Shown piece after piece: positions 38,664 to 51,879 of a DNA stretch of 64,000 nucleotides. The position numbers and the translations under genes are program-made. The stretch is from Azadirachta indica (lineage: Eukaryota > Streptophyta > Magnoliopsida > Sapindales > Meliaceae), in NCBI GenBank assembly GCA_022749755.1, contig CM040443.1, positions 6,239,191 to 6,303,190 on the forward strand, written 5' to 3'. How positions within the stretch are numbered: position 1 is the stretch's first letter; the number at the start of each line of letters is the position of its first letter. Under the pieces are notes generated by a model. It was given only the letters and a program-made list of their open reading frames with translations. It ran no database searches and was not told the DNA's origin.

Positions 38664-40255
38664 AGAACAACAACTTTATATTATTCATGTGTTATTAATT
38701 TATGTATTACATGATCATGAAAGCTGAAATATCAGTCGTACGTACGTAAAAAATGAAAAATATAGAGTTGGTGGGCAAATAAGGTTTTCATGTTTGACGA
38801 ATTGAAACAATCAGTCAAATTTCACATGCTAGGTAGCCAGCAACTCATTGTCATTACATTTATCAATGGAATCTCAACAGTAAGTCTAGAATTGAATTTC
38901 CCCGTGATTACCGTTGATTAACTATTTATTTTATTGACAGAATGGGATTAAGTACATATTTATATAAATATATAAAACTTATATTTCTTTACTTCTCCAT
39001 ATATTACGGCCCCTTTTTCGTAAGTTTCTGGATTAATTGCCCTTGTTTGAATATGTAATGCAATGGTTGTTAATCCGAAGGAACGGTCCAGTTAAAATTT
39101 GGCTTTGCGTATATTATAGTATGTATGAGTTAAGAAATTTATATCATTATACAACAATATTATATAAATATATAGTTTAAACCCGATCTCTTCTATTCTC
39201 AATATGAGCAAGAATTTAAATCCTGAACTTTTTATATTATCCAAGAGATGATACAAGCTGAACCATTTTATAACATTTTATAATATTAACATTTCATAAA
39301 ATCTTTTATGAGTAACAAAATGTTCATATGTTGAATATGGAAAGCTAAAGTATAATGAAATCTTTTCTATATATATAAATGATAAATTTCGTATATACAA
39401 AATTTTAGAAAAAGAAAATTTAGGGTCAGACAAAGTCTCTTCAAATTCTCTTGTAACTTCATTCTTCTGGATTGTTCATGATATAAAATTTTGGTATCTA
39501 AAAGCTAAGAACTTAAAATTTAAAAAAAAAAATTTGAATTAAATTTAACAAATAATGTATTGCAAATTTGGATTTCACATTTTAAATCTTAATATTTTTT
39601 AAATTGTCCACTTTTTATTTTTTTCATGTCAAGTACAAATATAATGTTTTTCTATAAATATACAATAATTTTTAGACGTGGATATGATTCATAGTAATCT
39701 CGTTATATATAGATTGGGAAAAAAATTAATATCAAAGGGTTCACACTAGAGAAAGAAAGAGTATTCATCAACAACTTTGAGAAAATATGAAAATGATTAT
39801 GTAATCATCATCTTAATTTAATCATTCCCCCTCATATCACGGCCGGGCTTTCATTTGTAAGGTTAGAAATTGTCTTCGTGTTTACAATATTGAATGTGAA
39901 CATAGGCTGTTGTAAAGTTGCTTCTAGGTATATTATGCAGCAATTTTCAGATTCAAAAAGAAATTAGCGAGTAAAATAAATATAGTATTAAGTAGTTTAA
40001 TTTATTCTGACAGCGAAAGTGCAGGTTCTTTTTCAAAAATTTTGTCTATTTCAAATTTGCCTTCTTTATTGACCAATGACTCTTTAATTAATAATAAATC
40101 ATCAACTACCGTGCATAAATATTAACCCTGGCTCCCATATATCCTCCTGAATCAAATTCATCAACCTCAAAAGCACTCACTTGAGATTCAAGCCAAATTT
40201 AGTCTCTCCCTTTCTTTGTCTCTCAAATTAAAGCTAATTAACTTAGCAAATATTG
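36910..40255. other. AT-rich spacer between PUB and PADRE genes
   Basis: The first 200 bases are PUB 3' UTR. The compound microsatellite (TA)8(TG)n lies at 38621-38663. The last 150 bases, before 40256, include CTCAAAAGCACTCACTTGAG and look like 5' UTR. No other gene is seen. Confidence 0.5.
38621..38663. repeat. Compound (TA)8(TG)13 microsatellite
   Basis: A TA run passes directly into a TG run, 43 bases in all. Confidence 0.9.
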
Positions 40256-40836
40256 ATGGGAAACAGCTTGGGAGGGAAAAAAACCACCAAGGTTATGAAG
40301 ATAACCGGCGAGACATTCAAGTTAAAGACACCAGTGAAAGCTGAAGAAGTGGTTAAAGATTATCCAGGACTTGTGTTGTTGGATTCAGAAGCAGTTAAGC
40401 ACTTTGGCATTCGGGCAAAGCCGTTGCAGCCGCAGCAGAACTTGGAGCCAAAGCGGCTTTACTTCCTGGTGGAGTTGCCGGATGCTCCGAAAGAGTTAGT
40501 TCCGAGGAGAGTTCGGTCGGGGATAAACATGAGTGCTAAAGACAGGCTGGAGAGTCTCATGCTGTCTCGGAGATCGGTGTCGGATTTGTCGATCATGAAA
40601 CCCGTAAGTGGTTCTGGTTTTGGTGTGTCCGAGAAGAGTGGTACCAAAGGAGGAATGAGGTTGAAGATGAAGCTTCCGAAAGCAGAAGTTGACAGGTTGA
40701 TCAAAGAGAGCAAGAATGAAGCCGAGATTGCGGAGAAAATTGTGGGGCTTTGTATGGAGAGTAGAGGAAATGGTAGGAATGAAGTTGATGAGCAGAAGGC
40801 CAAAAGTGGTTCGTTGTTGCAGCAACAAATGCATTG

Positions 40837-40876
<40 letters not shown>

Positions 40877-42643
40877 TACAACGGAGGGAATGCAAGAATT
40901 GGAGAAGGATTCAAGGCACGTGCGGTAAGTTTCTGTAGACAGTGATCCTGCTTTCATGCCATTTTTTTTTCTTTTCTTTTTCTTTTTTGAGGTAGTGATA
41001 AACAAATACTTTATTAGAATATATAATAATCAAATTAAAAGAATGTTGATTGCCTCATTCGGTTGACATTTTTTGGTTTACTATTTGCGTCTCATAAACA
41101 GATTGGTGGGCGTTAGTTCATTTAATTGATAAAATTCGTAAATCTTTGCCTATTTTACATTGAAGAGAAATAATTTATTTTATTTATATATATATTTTAA
41201 AAGAAATTGAAATTGAGATAGATTAGAAGACAGAGGCCTGCACTGCAGGGACAATTTGGCAAGTAAGTTGGTAGACCTAATTAAAAATCAAGTGTCGAAG
41301 GACCCAATATTGACATTAATTTATTGTGTTGCTATCCTTTTAATGTGAGGCTTCATCGTATATGTTATATGCATTTATACGTACGTCCAAGAGAGTGGTA
41401 GAGCATATATAGTGTTTAACCCCCAGAATTAATAATGTAGTTATTGTACTTTTTATTTCATTTTGAAATTACAATAACTATGAAATTAAGTGTTTAACAA
41501 ACACTACCTACTTTACTAACTTTAATACAATGGTAGGAAGCATTACAAGTAGAGCTAGCTAGCATTAAACAATTAATACTCTCTCCATTATGGTAATATA
41601 TAACTAACTAACTTAATTAATTTAAGAGCTTAATGGTTGTTAGCAACGCAAATTTCAAGCTCGAAGTTAGTTAGGGCTAATTACTTTATTATTTAGGTTA
41701 AAAATTTTAAATAAATATTAACTTTTAGGGTTAATTACTCATTTTTACATGTATATATTTATATTGAGCGATAATTTCATTGGATAGTAGTTGTAATAAA
41801 CATATAGTCTTAATTATTATTTATTTAGTGGGAATTTAACAATTGACTAAGACATTAATATTATTTGATTATATGTAGACAGATAGATATATGCTTTAAT
41901 TATTTGTCAACTTAAAATCACAAAATTTTCTAGCTCTATTGACATTGCATGGACAACTCTGAACTACCACATTATGGGGGACTATGTATGTATATAAATG
42001 TCAAATTAATCCCAACTACCAGATTTGTTTTTAGACTTATATACCTTGTCCTCCTCACATGCGTGATAAGAAACTTACATACACTAATACAGAAAACGAG
42101 AGAGAGCTAATTAAATAAAAATTTTAACCAAAAAGATTATAAAAAAAAAAAGTCTGACAAAGTTTATATTTATCACTTATTTTAAGTTATGGTTTCTCAT
42201 TTTGAACCCTAGCTAGAAGTAGACGTGCATTCACGTATATTAAGGCCTTTTTTTTTTTATTAATTAATGAATATGAACAGAAGCATTAGCTATTATTTAT
42301 TTATATGACGAAATTAAATGTGATAATTAATTAAAAGTGTAAACAAATATTAATATAGCAACTAGGATTTTTTTTTTTTTTTCTCTTCTTCAATTCCAAA
42401 ACCTAATAACTAATTCCAAGTCAAAGGAATTAAGAAATGTTACAAAGATAATTATTCTTGCTGTAGTTTTTGCATTAATGTTATTTTGATGATTTTATAT
42501 ATATATATATACACGCAAATCCAGTGGAAACAACTTAATTAAAAATCTCATTTTTTTAAAATTTATTTCTAAAATGGTTGCAGAAAAGGGTGAGTTTCAT
42601 GCCTATCAGTGAAGGAGGAAGCCAAATAGCAGTTGCTTCTTGA
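40256..42643 (+). CDS. PADRE (DUF4228) domain protein, At1g66480/PMI2-like, 2 exons
   Basis: PADRE proteins are small plant proteins, often induced by pathogens or stress; the Arabidopsis relative At1g66480 (PMI2) is linked to plastid movement. Exons are 40256-40924 and 42584-42643, joined by a 1659-bp GT-AG intron, giving 242 aa. The start is ATG at 40256, preceded by an in-frame TTG that is not a start. MGNSLGG is a classic N-myristoylation signal (Gly2, Ser6 replaced by Gly), so membrane attachment is likely. The PADRE core follows: KVMKITGETFKLKTPVKAEE, YPGLVLLDSEAVKHFGIRAK and LYFLVELP. Conserved middle motifs are AKDRLESLMLSRRSVSD and AEIAEKIVGLC. A run of 13 Asn encoded by (AAT)13 lies near residues 195-207. 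Exon 2 supplies the family-like tail KRVSFMPISEGG; without splicing the frame ends seven residues after the donor, at 40945. Molecular function is unknown. Confidence 0.9.
40838..40876 (+). repeat. (AAT)13 in-frame triplet repeat encoding poly-Asn
   Basis: Thirteen perfect AAT codons in exon 1 of the PADRE gene. All codons are identical, showing a recent microsatellite expansion rather than a conserved Asn tract. Confidence 0.95.
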
Positions 42644-43904
42644 AAACCAAGAGAGAGAACATTTTCTAAATAAACCAAAGCAGCAGCAGCAGCAGCAGCA
42701 GGGACTAGAAGCTCATCTCTAGTGATCAAAATAAATACGTACTTCAGCCTGCAGATTTCTATATATCAGTATTATCTTCTGTTGCATGTCTTCTTTTCAT
42801 GTACATATATATAGAACAAACGAGTTAAGCTTAATTTGTAATATACTGATCAAGAAATTTTGTAAGAGCTGATGAGAATTAGCTAGCTAGTTAGCTAGAG
42901 ATGAATTTAATAACCTTGCTGGAGATATATTTTATTTGTTGTTGCAATCAATCTACTTTTTTATTATTATTATTTTCTCTGTTCAAGAGAGTTTTCTTCA
43001 ACGAAGAGAAATTTCTCTTTGATGAAGAGGAAGTCTATTCTCTTAAAGATAAATTCTTTTCACAAAAACGGAAGGGGTTTTCCCATATAAATAATTTCTT
43101 TTCAATGAAAATTAACTCATCTTTTCAAATGATAGAATCTCCTTCACGGCATACACAAAGCTCATCAAATGTTGACTATGATGAGCATTAAGTCGGAATA
43201 CATGTAGAACCGATTTAACTCAGATAAGACTAGAAAATGGCTTAAAAAACTGAGTTTAATTAGTAGATATAGAGAGAGAACGCTAAGACTTTTAGTTATA
43301 TGAACTTTTCTTTGGTACTTACAATATTAGCTGAATTACATAACCCAAATACTTAATACTTGAGGGTTCTATAGCATGAAATAAATCTAATTATATAAAC
43401 ACTCACTTAGAATTTGGGCATGGAGACTGTTCAAATAGATTATAGAAAGATATCATAAAAAGAAGATTCAATGTATTAAGTTCTACCTCAAGCAAAGGAG
43501 GTTCGCTTTGTGATGCATCTAACCGCGTTCAAGGAAACAAATTATGACCAAACGTAGTAGTTGACCTTGAAAATTGCTCAAAATAAAGGGCAATTTACAA
43601 GCTTAAGTCGTGAAGGAAACTACATGTATCATGCAACTTTTTCACATGGAAAAAGAAAAAAGATGTACAAAGAGCTCTTCACAAGGAAGGAACTTCTATT
43701 CCCTCAATTATATAAGATAAGACGTCTTTTCTTTGGTCTACTTTCTGCACAAAAATTAAAGTATTTCATTCTACAAAGAAAAACAAAAAGGGTAAGCAGG
43801 GAGCTTTCTTTCCCCTTCATTTATCTGCAATTATAATGAGGGGAAACTGTTATTAATGAACAAATGATTTGTGAATCAAATGAATGCAATGTGTTTGCAG
43901 CAGT
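42644..43904. other. Convergent spacer between PADRE gene and FAB1C
   Basis: It holds the PADRE 3' UTR (with GCA repeat) and, at the right end, the FAB1C 3' UTR. Between them, 42901-43836 has two open frames (96 and 91 codons, +). Their sequence is Lys/Phe-rich and fits no family I know; decayed transposon or LTR sequence is possible. They are not called genes. Confidence 0.4.
42680..42701 (+). repeat. (GCA)7 triplet repeat in the PADRE gene 3' UTR
   Basis: Seven GCA units start 37 bases after the PADRE stop codon, so they are very probably in its 3' UTR. Confidence 0.85.
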
Positions 43905-46900
43905 TCATGAAGACCATTGATCCGGTACTGTGAGAAAATAACTCGTCATTGCTTTCCGGAACCTCTTCTTGTATTGTTTTGGTGAAATGATTGTTGGGGA
44001 AGCATTTTTTGGACCTCCAAGGATCCCACTTGCTTTAACCCATGTCTCCAAATGTTTGTCCCATGTATACTGTCTCATGAAATCAATGATCCCTAAAACC
44101 AGTTCCTTGTGTTCGTGATCCACCCCAACCAGCAACGAGTAGTCCATGACATAAACAGACTGCACACAAGCGCAAGAAATAAAACAAAAACGCTAATTTT
44201 CGCAAAACCAAATTCAAAGGACCTAACATTCTTTGCCCTTGCATTTAAAAAATGCCTTGAATGCAACTTCAAAAACTTTCAACATTTCAGTATGTGTAGA
44301 TTTGTATTGATGAAATGCTAAAACGAAAACTTACTGCCAAAAATGATGTGTCATTCCAAATGGCTCGCTCCAGACTTCTCTTCGCCTTGCTTCCAAGGAA
44401 AATGGGTTCTGTACGTAGATTTTCTAAAAAATTCATATCCAGCAGTACCTTGTTTGGTCCTGTTGTATCTGGATTGTACCGCGACCTTGCAGAGCCCTTA
44501 AGATCATAGACCCTCGAGATACTTCTCCCAAAAAAGAGGTTCTCCATTACCATTAAATCCATTTTTGTTTCCTTGCCACCTTTCAAGTGTTTTACAGAGA
44601 CCTGCGATTGAATCATTAAGTAAGAATTGTGATTTGAAAGAAAATATTGTACATTTCACCCCTTAGCCCACCAATGTGAGTGGGCATGTACATAGAAAAG
44701 AAAGGAATGAGACTTAACCTGATAAATGCCAAGAATTTTAGCAAGGCAAGTTGGGCTTCGAGAATTAAGGGAATCAGCCAAATATTTAAAATACTCTGGT
44801 GCAAATTCCTCAAAGGATTCTAACTCAGTCTTTTTGACTTGTTTTATAATAAATCTCTCATCCAATGACTTGGCAAAAAAGACATTGCTTTTCCCCCCTT
44901 GCGCACTCCATTTCCGACTGCGACTCAAGGAACGCACAAAATCTACTCTGCTAGGGCAGCATTTCTTTCTAAGAGAGTCAAACTGCTTTGCAAAATAACA
45001 GGTGACGGAAAACTTCACTTTGCCACCAGCACTTGAAGACTCGTCAGCAAAAGAAATTGTCAGATGAGGTGACCTTTTGGGATCTGTAAATAAGGTACCC
45101 ATGGATGATGAAGCATCTTCAGATCCGTAACTGCCATAGTGGATATAATCCAAGTTCAGAGAGCCAAATGACTGCCAAGCTGAAAAGGTGGAAACAGCAG
45201 AACTTTCTTTATAGCTTTTGCTCTCAATCCAGCTTTCTTCATGCTCATAAAATTTATCAGTAACCAAATCCTCATAATCCTTGGAACTAAGAGCATATGA
45301 TATTGCACTGGCAGGATCATCGTCATAAACAGCTATAACTACATCATTATCGCCCCTTTGAGGAAGCAACAACCTAGCCCCATCAGACATACGGGAAGCA
45401 GAGGAGATAAATGAGGGTGTGGAACTGAGAATCAAATTCAGCTTCTGTGCCTCCAATGGCAATATTTGGGAGTAAGTCCTCATTACATTGGAAACAGGAT
45501 CTCTCACCATATTCCTATAATCTCCTGAAGCGTGGAAAGATCTAACTGTTGACAAATGCATTGAAGAAGGGGGCAATCCTCTCAAGATTCTTTCCTTGAA
45601 TCTTAATGCCGAATCAAAAGAATGAACTCTCAATCGTGTAGTTAATCTTCTAAATGAAGGATTATCAGTTTTACTTATTGGCTTCACAAAACCAGCTTGG
45701 AGGGCATCTGTCTCAGATGGATGTTGAACCACTTGATCAGTACCTGTCCATGCAGAATCTATTCTCTCAGAGAGAGTGGACACAATTTCCCCATCTGAAT
45801 GTACATCGTCCTCTGTATTATGATGGACAGTGGTTAATTTGGAGTTTTCAGGACCAAAAGGTTCCAAGGTTGGTAAATTAGCCTCCTCTTTCTGCTCTAA
45901 GTGTAAATCATTTGCAGAAGATTCCCATAATTCTACGGATCCAGACACATTTTCGTCGTGATCAGAATCAACCTTACCATTCTTAGAAAACAAATCACTT
46001 TTCAAATCTTTCAGTTGGGAATGAGATGCATCCCTTTGTATTGCTTTGGCAATATAACTTTTTTTAAGGCGAGAGTTCAATGAATAAAGCTGACGATCCC
46101 AAGCATGCGAACCAATGAGAAGGGCATGTCTCAAGCGATTTAGTTCCAGGATGTCCACAGCTGTCTGACCTGGTTCTGACGTTTCCATGACTACTGGCTG
46201 TAGCAAACCCTGTATTTACAGGCGTAAACTCACAAATTTAATAAATGAAATATTGATAAAAAATTGATTCTCTGCCAATGTTTTATGTGTACCATAAATT
46301 TTTTACAGCAGCATTTTAATACCAGAACGATTAATCCTAAGTGTACTTACTATGTAATCATTCCTTTCCTTTTTCAGCTGATCTTTCAGTTCCAAGACGT
46401 GGTTCTTCAAATCAGTAGCATCTGATGTTTCACATCCAGTGGAATTGCTTTTACGTCCCATGCCTTCAAGTACATCATATATCTCCGCATACAAGGCTTC
46501 CATTTTAACCATAAGCTGTTTGAAAGAAAATGACGTCAACAAACAAGCAAGCTAAATGCTAGAAAACAACATATATATTTCGCTGTTTAGCATTTTTAGT
46601 TCAATCTATAGCATCAATCTAATGTGGTAATAAAAACACCATCCTAAATTCATGAAATTACCTCTTCTGCCTCTTTTCTTATCCACTCCTGTTGAACATG
46701 GCTACTGAATTCAATTATCGATGGGGGTAAACGGACAGAAAGAATATCAATCGGGGAATACCGGAAGAACGCAATCATGCTCCCAAACCTGTTATCAAGT
46801 ATTTCAGTAATCACCCACACGACACTGAATGATCAAATTTCTTTTCTTTTTTTTTTTATCTGAAAGAAAAGAAGAAAGAAATTTCAACTTAGTAGCATTT

Positions 46901-49900
46901 ACCCATAGTAACGCAAGCAGTCTCTCTGCAAGGAATGACCACAACTTGCAACACGATTTGCAGTTGCATGGTTTGAAAAGCTAAGTTCCAAAAACTTTCC
47001 AAAAGAAAGACCCCAGGCAGCATCCGACATGACCACTCTTCGAGTTGCTGGAGGGACTCCATCTGTATGAGCACACCTTAGGCATCGATGCCACATCCAT
47101 ATCTTACCATCCCGTTCCCCGGGTAGCCTCACAGAGGAAAGACGCTTAACATTGATTGTTAGATTCCCCTGCTGATGGGTATAACACAGAACATGGGCTT
47201 CAGCTGACTCATTACAAGATCGGCAACAAGATGTCTGGCCCAAACAAAAAAAAATCATCATTAATTCATGAGATTCCACAGCAAAATAAGGAACCAGAAA
47301 TCAGAATGTAAAAGGGAACCACAAATGAGTTACCTGATCAAATAAGTCATCATGGAGGTATCTCCCAAGTGGCTTATCAAAAGAACCATAGAACTTTATA
47401 CGCAGGAGTCGAGAGCGTTCACATACAGTTTCTTTAAGCACACAACGGCTTGAAAATGAGACTAAAATGCTCTGGTGAGTGTCTGCAGCAGAGAAGTATT
47501 CACCGGATGCTTCATATCCATTAACCCTTTCAAATTTTGTGGATTCATGATTCTCCCCAAGCTGCCTCTCCTCTTGACCCATGATTTCTTGCATTTCTGG
47601 TCGCAAAGCATCAAAAGAATTGGCAATGGGATCCTTCAAATCTTTGCATCCATCAAACAAACAAAGATTCAAACCCATATTGGTTTCCGAATAATCATTG
47701 CAGCCATCAGTGGGCCCATCTCCAAACCTATGATCCAAATAAACTGGAGATGAAGAAACATAACTCTGATCAAGATGCTCAGAAAACGATTCCAATCCTC
47801 CATGCTCCAGATTGAGACTCGCAGAACCATCATTTAGGGTGGAGCCATCAGCTGCTTCTTGATAATTAGGGATGGCAGAAATGGCGTTATCAGCCATCAT
47901 CCTCTCTGGTTTAGCAATTGAACGATTCAGTCTCATTTTAGGCAGAGTAGCGCCCTCATCAGCAAGGAAAGAAGTCTCAAGGGATAGATGATAGGCTGCA
48001 AATACTGCATATTGAACAACATGTTTAACTTTCTTCAATTCGTCCCGACATCTACCCCTCAGCAGGACCTACAAAGAAAACCACAACAATCTGATATGAG
48101 ACAACCATATTCTGAAAAACTTTTCAACATTGAAAGATAAAATCTCATGCTCACATAAATAAGCAAAACCACATTGCACTAAAACAAAAAATAAATACAC
48201 GCCACACTGCATCATTGAAAAAGACAGACAGAAAGAGGAGCAGAAATTCAAGAATCATGCTATACCCCACAGCAGCAAAGAAAATACATATTAGCGGCAG
48301 TGGTGATACACAATACAAATATATTCTAATATTGAGCCACAAAATTTCCAACATTCATAACTGATGAAAATTTTCACAGATTTGAGTGGAAAACACTACC
48401 GTGCAACCTAAACGCCTGGGACACCCTTCAAAATACATCAATGTTTTAGATGGCTTCTTATTGAACTGGTTGGTTGGCTCATGTTCTTCGGAAACTTTTT
48501 CTAATCTGAACAGTTCACAGTGTCCCAGTCGTGTTGCAGAAACATTATCAATTGATGGAGTAATAAGAGCACCGGTGCATCGGGCTATCCGCTCCAGCAA
48601 TGGCCTTTTCATGTTGAGCACCAATGAAATTTCCTTTGCTAGAAGTAATTCTTGGGCAAATGACGAAACACTTTTCTCCACCAGCAGAACATTTGGGCGA
48701 AGAGCCTCAATCTTTGAAATAACCATCTTAAGATGATCATTCTCCTGCTCCAAGGAAAAAAAGGAAAAAGAAATTCAAAACTTCATTCGGTTGACTTTTC
48801 ATCTATTTGTATAATTAAGCATAAGCCAAGGAAAAACCTGTTGCAGTAATGTATTAAAAGATGCCAACTGATTCTGAACTCTCTGATATTCAAGTGCTCC
48901 TCCTAAAATTAGTAATCTAGGATTTTTGTATTGTGATGTCATGCGCTTGTGCTTTATATTTTTGGTACAAACTACTCCCTTAATGAATGTGCTGCATACG
49001 CAAAATTATTAAACTTAATAGAAGGTGGCATAAACCAATTCAAGCAAAGGATCAACAGAACCAGAGAATGAAATATCAGCAAGAAATAAAACACAATATA
49101 CCTCTCAATTGGACTTCCTGTTGCTATACATTTAACCTTTACATAATCACTGGGATCCATACTGCCTCCTCTGCTAGTATCTGGTTTCACAAAATTTGCA
49201 GCCTGCCATGCCATTGTTGTAATGATGCCGAGCCAGTCCTCATCACCATCTTCTTTTGCCACTTTGATACCCTCGGCCTGCAATAGCTCTGAGACAAGAG
49301 CCCTAAAATGCCCTTGTACCACAGCTCTAAGAGGCTCTTTATTACCCTCGTTCTGCTTCTGCCTTGCCGGAAACATGCTAGAAAGGCTACTACTGGATGA
49401 AAACATTGCACTTGAGTCTCCAATATCATCATCGTCATCATCATATGAGAAGAAATTACTTTCCTCCTCATCATGTTCATCATCAGGCGGTGGAGGATAC
49501 CAGATCAGACCATTGTTTTCAAAATCCAATGGCATTTGCAACTTACCATCTTCTTTCCGAAGGATTAATAAGTCATCAGAGAAATCATCAGTATTCTCTG
49601 GATCCTCAGAACCAGGCTCAGGCCTTTCTAAAACAGCCATGCTTTCGTGGTCAAAGGGACAATCACTTAGAGACAATGGGCTACCCCCTTGCCGACGCTG
49701 TACAGGACGCCCAACTCTACAAGAAGTAAAATTATTCCTAGAGGGGCTGTCAGAGGGACTTGACCCAACTGACTTAAAATTGTAAAATTCATGTCTAGCA
49801 CTAATACTACTTGAATCTATATCCGACATATCATGATAATACTCACTACATGGGCTGAAAAAGTGCTTCCCAGATTCCTCAGCCTCTTCTTCATCACTTC

Positions 49901-50594
49901 TGCATTATACAAGTAGACATGATTTAATATTCACTACCAAACAAGAAAAAAGAATGCAAATTCAAATATGTTAAAGGGCTTTCTATTTTTGTTATGTATT
50001 AGAACTTATTAGTTAACAACGCTAATGTACCGCCTGCTAAAAAGAAGTTTACCTGCTGGAAGAGCAACGAACAGATACTGGAGATGGGTGAGCACTAAAT
50101 GACGTCAAACTCTGGCTCTGACTGGTCACTGCACGGGGAGAGTATCCACAATTCCGGGATTCAAGATAGTAAGCAAGACGATCACTCTGAAGCAATTCAC
50201 TTTTCTGAGAATGATCATTTTGCTCACCACTAAAACTAAGTGATGGTGGCTCAGGGCTTTCTCGGGGAGAGACGGAGGGATGAACTTTCTCACCATACTT
50301 CCTTCCATACCCTTGTCTTACACTAATCCCATCACAAAACTTGCATGACTTGATACCAATTCCAGACTCACCATTGCTCTGGTTACACCTTTCACACAAC
50401 CAGTGGCCGCAACTTTGGCAATGGGAACCATTGCAAGATTGACTGAATTTCACCTCACACTCGCAACACATTTTGCAGTCGTTACCAGGCATCTCAAATT
50501 CACCGGGCAAACACGATAAATCACTAGCTCCCCAAGAAATCCAAGACCTAACCTTCTCTATCAGATCTAGTAGTGAACTATCAGGTATTCCCAT
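43905..50594 (-). CDS. FAB1C: 1-phosphatidylinositol-3-phosphate 5-kinase FAB1C (PIKfyve-like), 11 exons
   Basis: The enzyme makes PtdIns(3,5)P2 from PtdIns3P on endosomes and vacuoles. Minus-strand exons: 50594-50053, 49899-49102, 48991-48838, 48744-48400, 48068-47334, 47234-46903, 46788-46662, 46515-46351, 46209-44719, 44601-44335, 44159-43905. All joins are GT-AG and in frame, giving 1736 aa. The N-terminus [20 protein letters not shown] is that of FAB1C rather than FAB1A/B. A Cys cluster ([32 protein letters not shown]; about 40-88) resembles a FYVE finger without its RRHHCR patch. A GroEL/CCT-like domain covers about 480-700 and a Cys-rich domain about 860-1000 ([17 protein letters not shown]). 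The C-terminal kinase has [20 protein letters not shown] (ATP site, catalytic Lys), [21 protein letters not shown] and [20 protein letters not shown], so it looks active. It ends [11 protein letters not shown] Glu/Asp-rich acidic stretch with a run of six Asp lies near residues 320-350. Confidence 0.96.
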
Positions 50595-51720
50595 AGAACA
50601 ACAACAACCCCAAAAAATATGTATCTCCTCCTTCTCCTTTCTTCTTCTAAACGTAGTATTTCATTTTTCTTTTAAAATGGAAAACAAAAAATTCTAACAC
50701 TTTCTTTTACTCGAGTATGGTATTAAAGAAGTAAAACAAATTAACATATAACAAATCCCACAACAAAATCAGTGGGTGACTTGGGTATGATTAATGGGTT
50801 ACAATCGATTTTGACTTTTTTTTTCACTTTCCCTTTTTCTTAAAAACTAAAACTGATGTAAAAAGGAAATAAAAACCCTCCAAGGATTCCCAAAATATAT
50901 CCAAAGAGGAAGAAATCAACACGACTATTAAATTATCAAATCTGATATTATTTACACCAAATCTTACAACAACAAAGATTTGTCAAACAACAAGCAATAA
51001 AAATGATTATAAGCTTAACCCTAATTTGACCCACGAAAAACCCAGATTATAAAACCCTCAACCGATCCCAGATTCATCAAGAATGCATCCAATGACCGAT
51101 TCTATCATCAGAAAAACAACAAGATCCAGTAGAAACCCAATTTGAAATCTCCGTTCTATTAATAAACCCCAGTTCCCAAAATCAACAAACAACAAAGAAA
51201 GTTAAGTGTCAATAATTGCAGTAGAAGTAACAAAAGCAGAACTAAAAAGGAAAAGAACAGAAGTATTTAATCTAATTTAATAAATAAATTTAAATGCGAG
51301 GCAAAATGAGAATTAAAAGAAGAAAAAGAAGAAGTACGGAGAAGGTTCCCTTTCTAGCGGAAGAATCAGCTCGCATCTCGAACAAAACCAACATATAATT
51401 ACTAATTCCCTTCTTCTTCTTCAGTTTTGTTGCCAATGCTTTCATTACTCTTTCTTTTCTTTGTTTCTCCACCACCTTTGTTTATTTATTCATTAATATT
51501 AAAATAAATAACGAGTAAATATTCATTTTCAAGAAAAGCACACTTTCTCTTTATTTATTTATTTTTTCATTTATTTATTATTATTATTATTATTATTTCT
51601 CCCAATCTCTCTCTTACTTTCGCCTTGCTTGATAGATTAGATTAGATTCTTTTTATCTACTCGTAGCAGTACCGGTATACGTACATTGTTAACTGTCTCT
51701 TGATTGCGGGTTAGGGTTTG
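50595..51720 (-). promoter_or_regulatory. FAB1C 5' UTR and promoter region
   Basis: Upstream of the FAB1C start the sequence stays UTR-like to about 51480, with polypurine runs on the minus strand (GAAGAAGAAGAAGGG, 51410-51425). A telo-box (AAACCCTAACC on the minus strand) is at 51709-51719, a motif common near plant transcription starts. An upstream ATG at 51376 (-) opens a 28-codon frame ending at 51290. Whether this segment is transcribed, and whether a leader intron exists, cannot be told. Confidence 0.4.
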
Positions 51721-51879
51721 CTTGCTGCTTTTATTATTAGAGTGAGATATTTTTTCTAATATTTAAAAAATTATAAAATTGACCTTTAAAAGTTTACAAT
51801 TTTGACATTTTAAATATTTTTTTTATATTTTTATATGTTATAAATTTTTCATGCTTATAAAAAAATAGTCACTATCTCG

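Noticed and set aside
40496..41005. 169-codon minus-strand frame opposite the PADRE gene
   Set aside because: Antisense to a conserved exon; its poly-Ile run is just the AAT repeat read backwards.
42901..43836. Two plus-strand frames between the PADRE gene and FAB1C
   Set aside because: Lys/Phe-rich with no recognised domain. Possibly decayed transposon sequence, but no terminal repeats or polymerase motifs could be found to call it one.
51290..51475. 61-codon minus-strand frame upstream of FAB1C as an extra exon
   Set aside because: FAB1C already has its conserved N-terminus ([14 protein letters not shown]) at 50594; this is more likely leader sequence.
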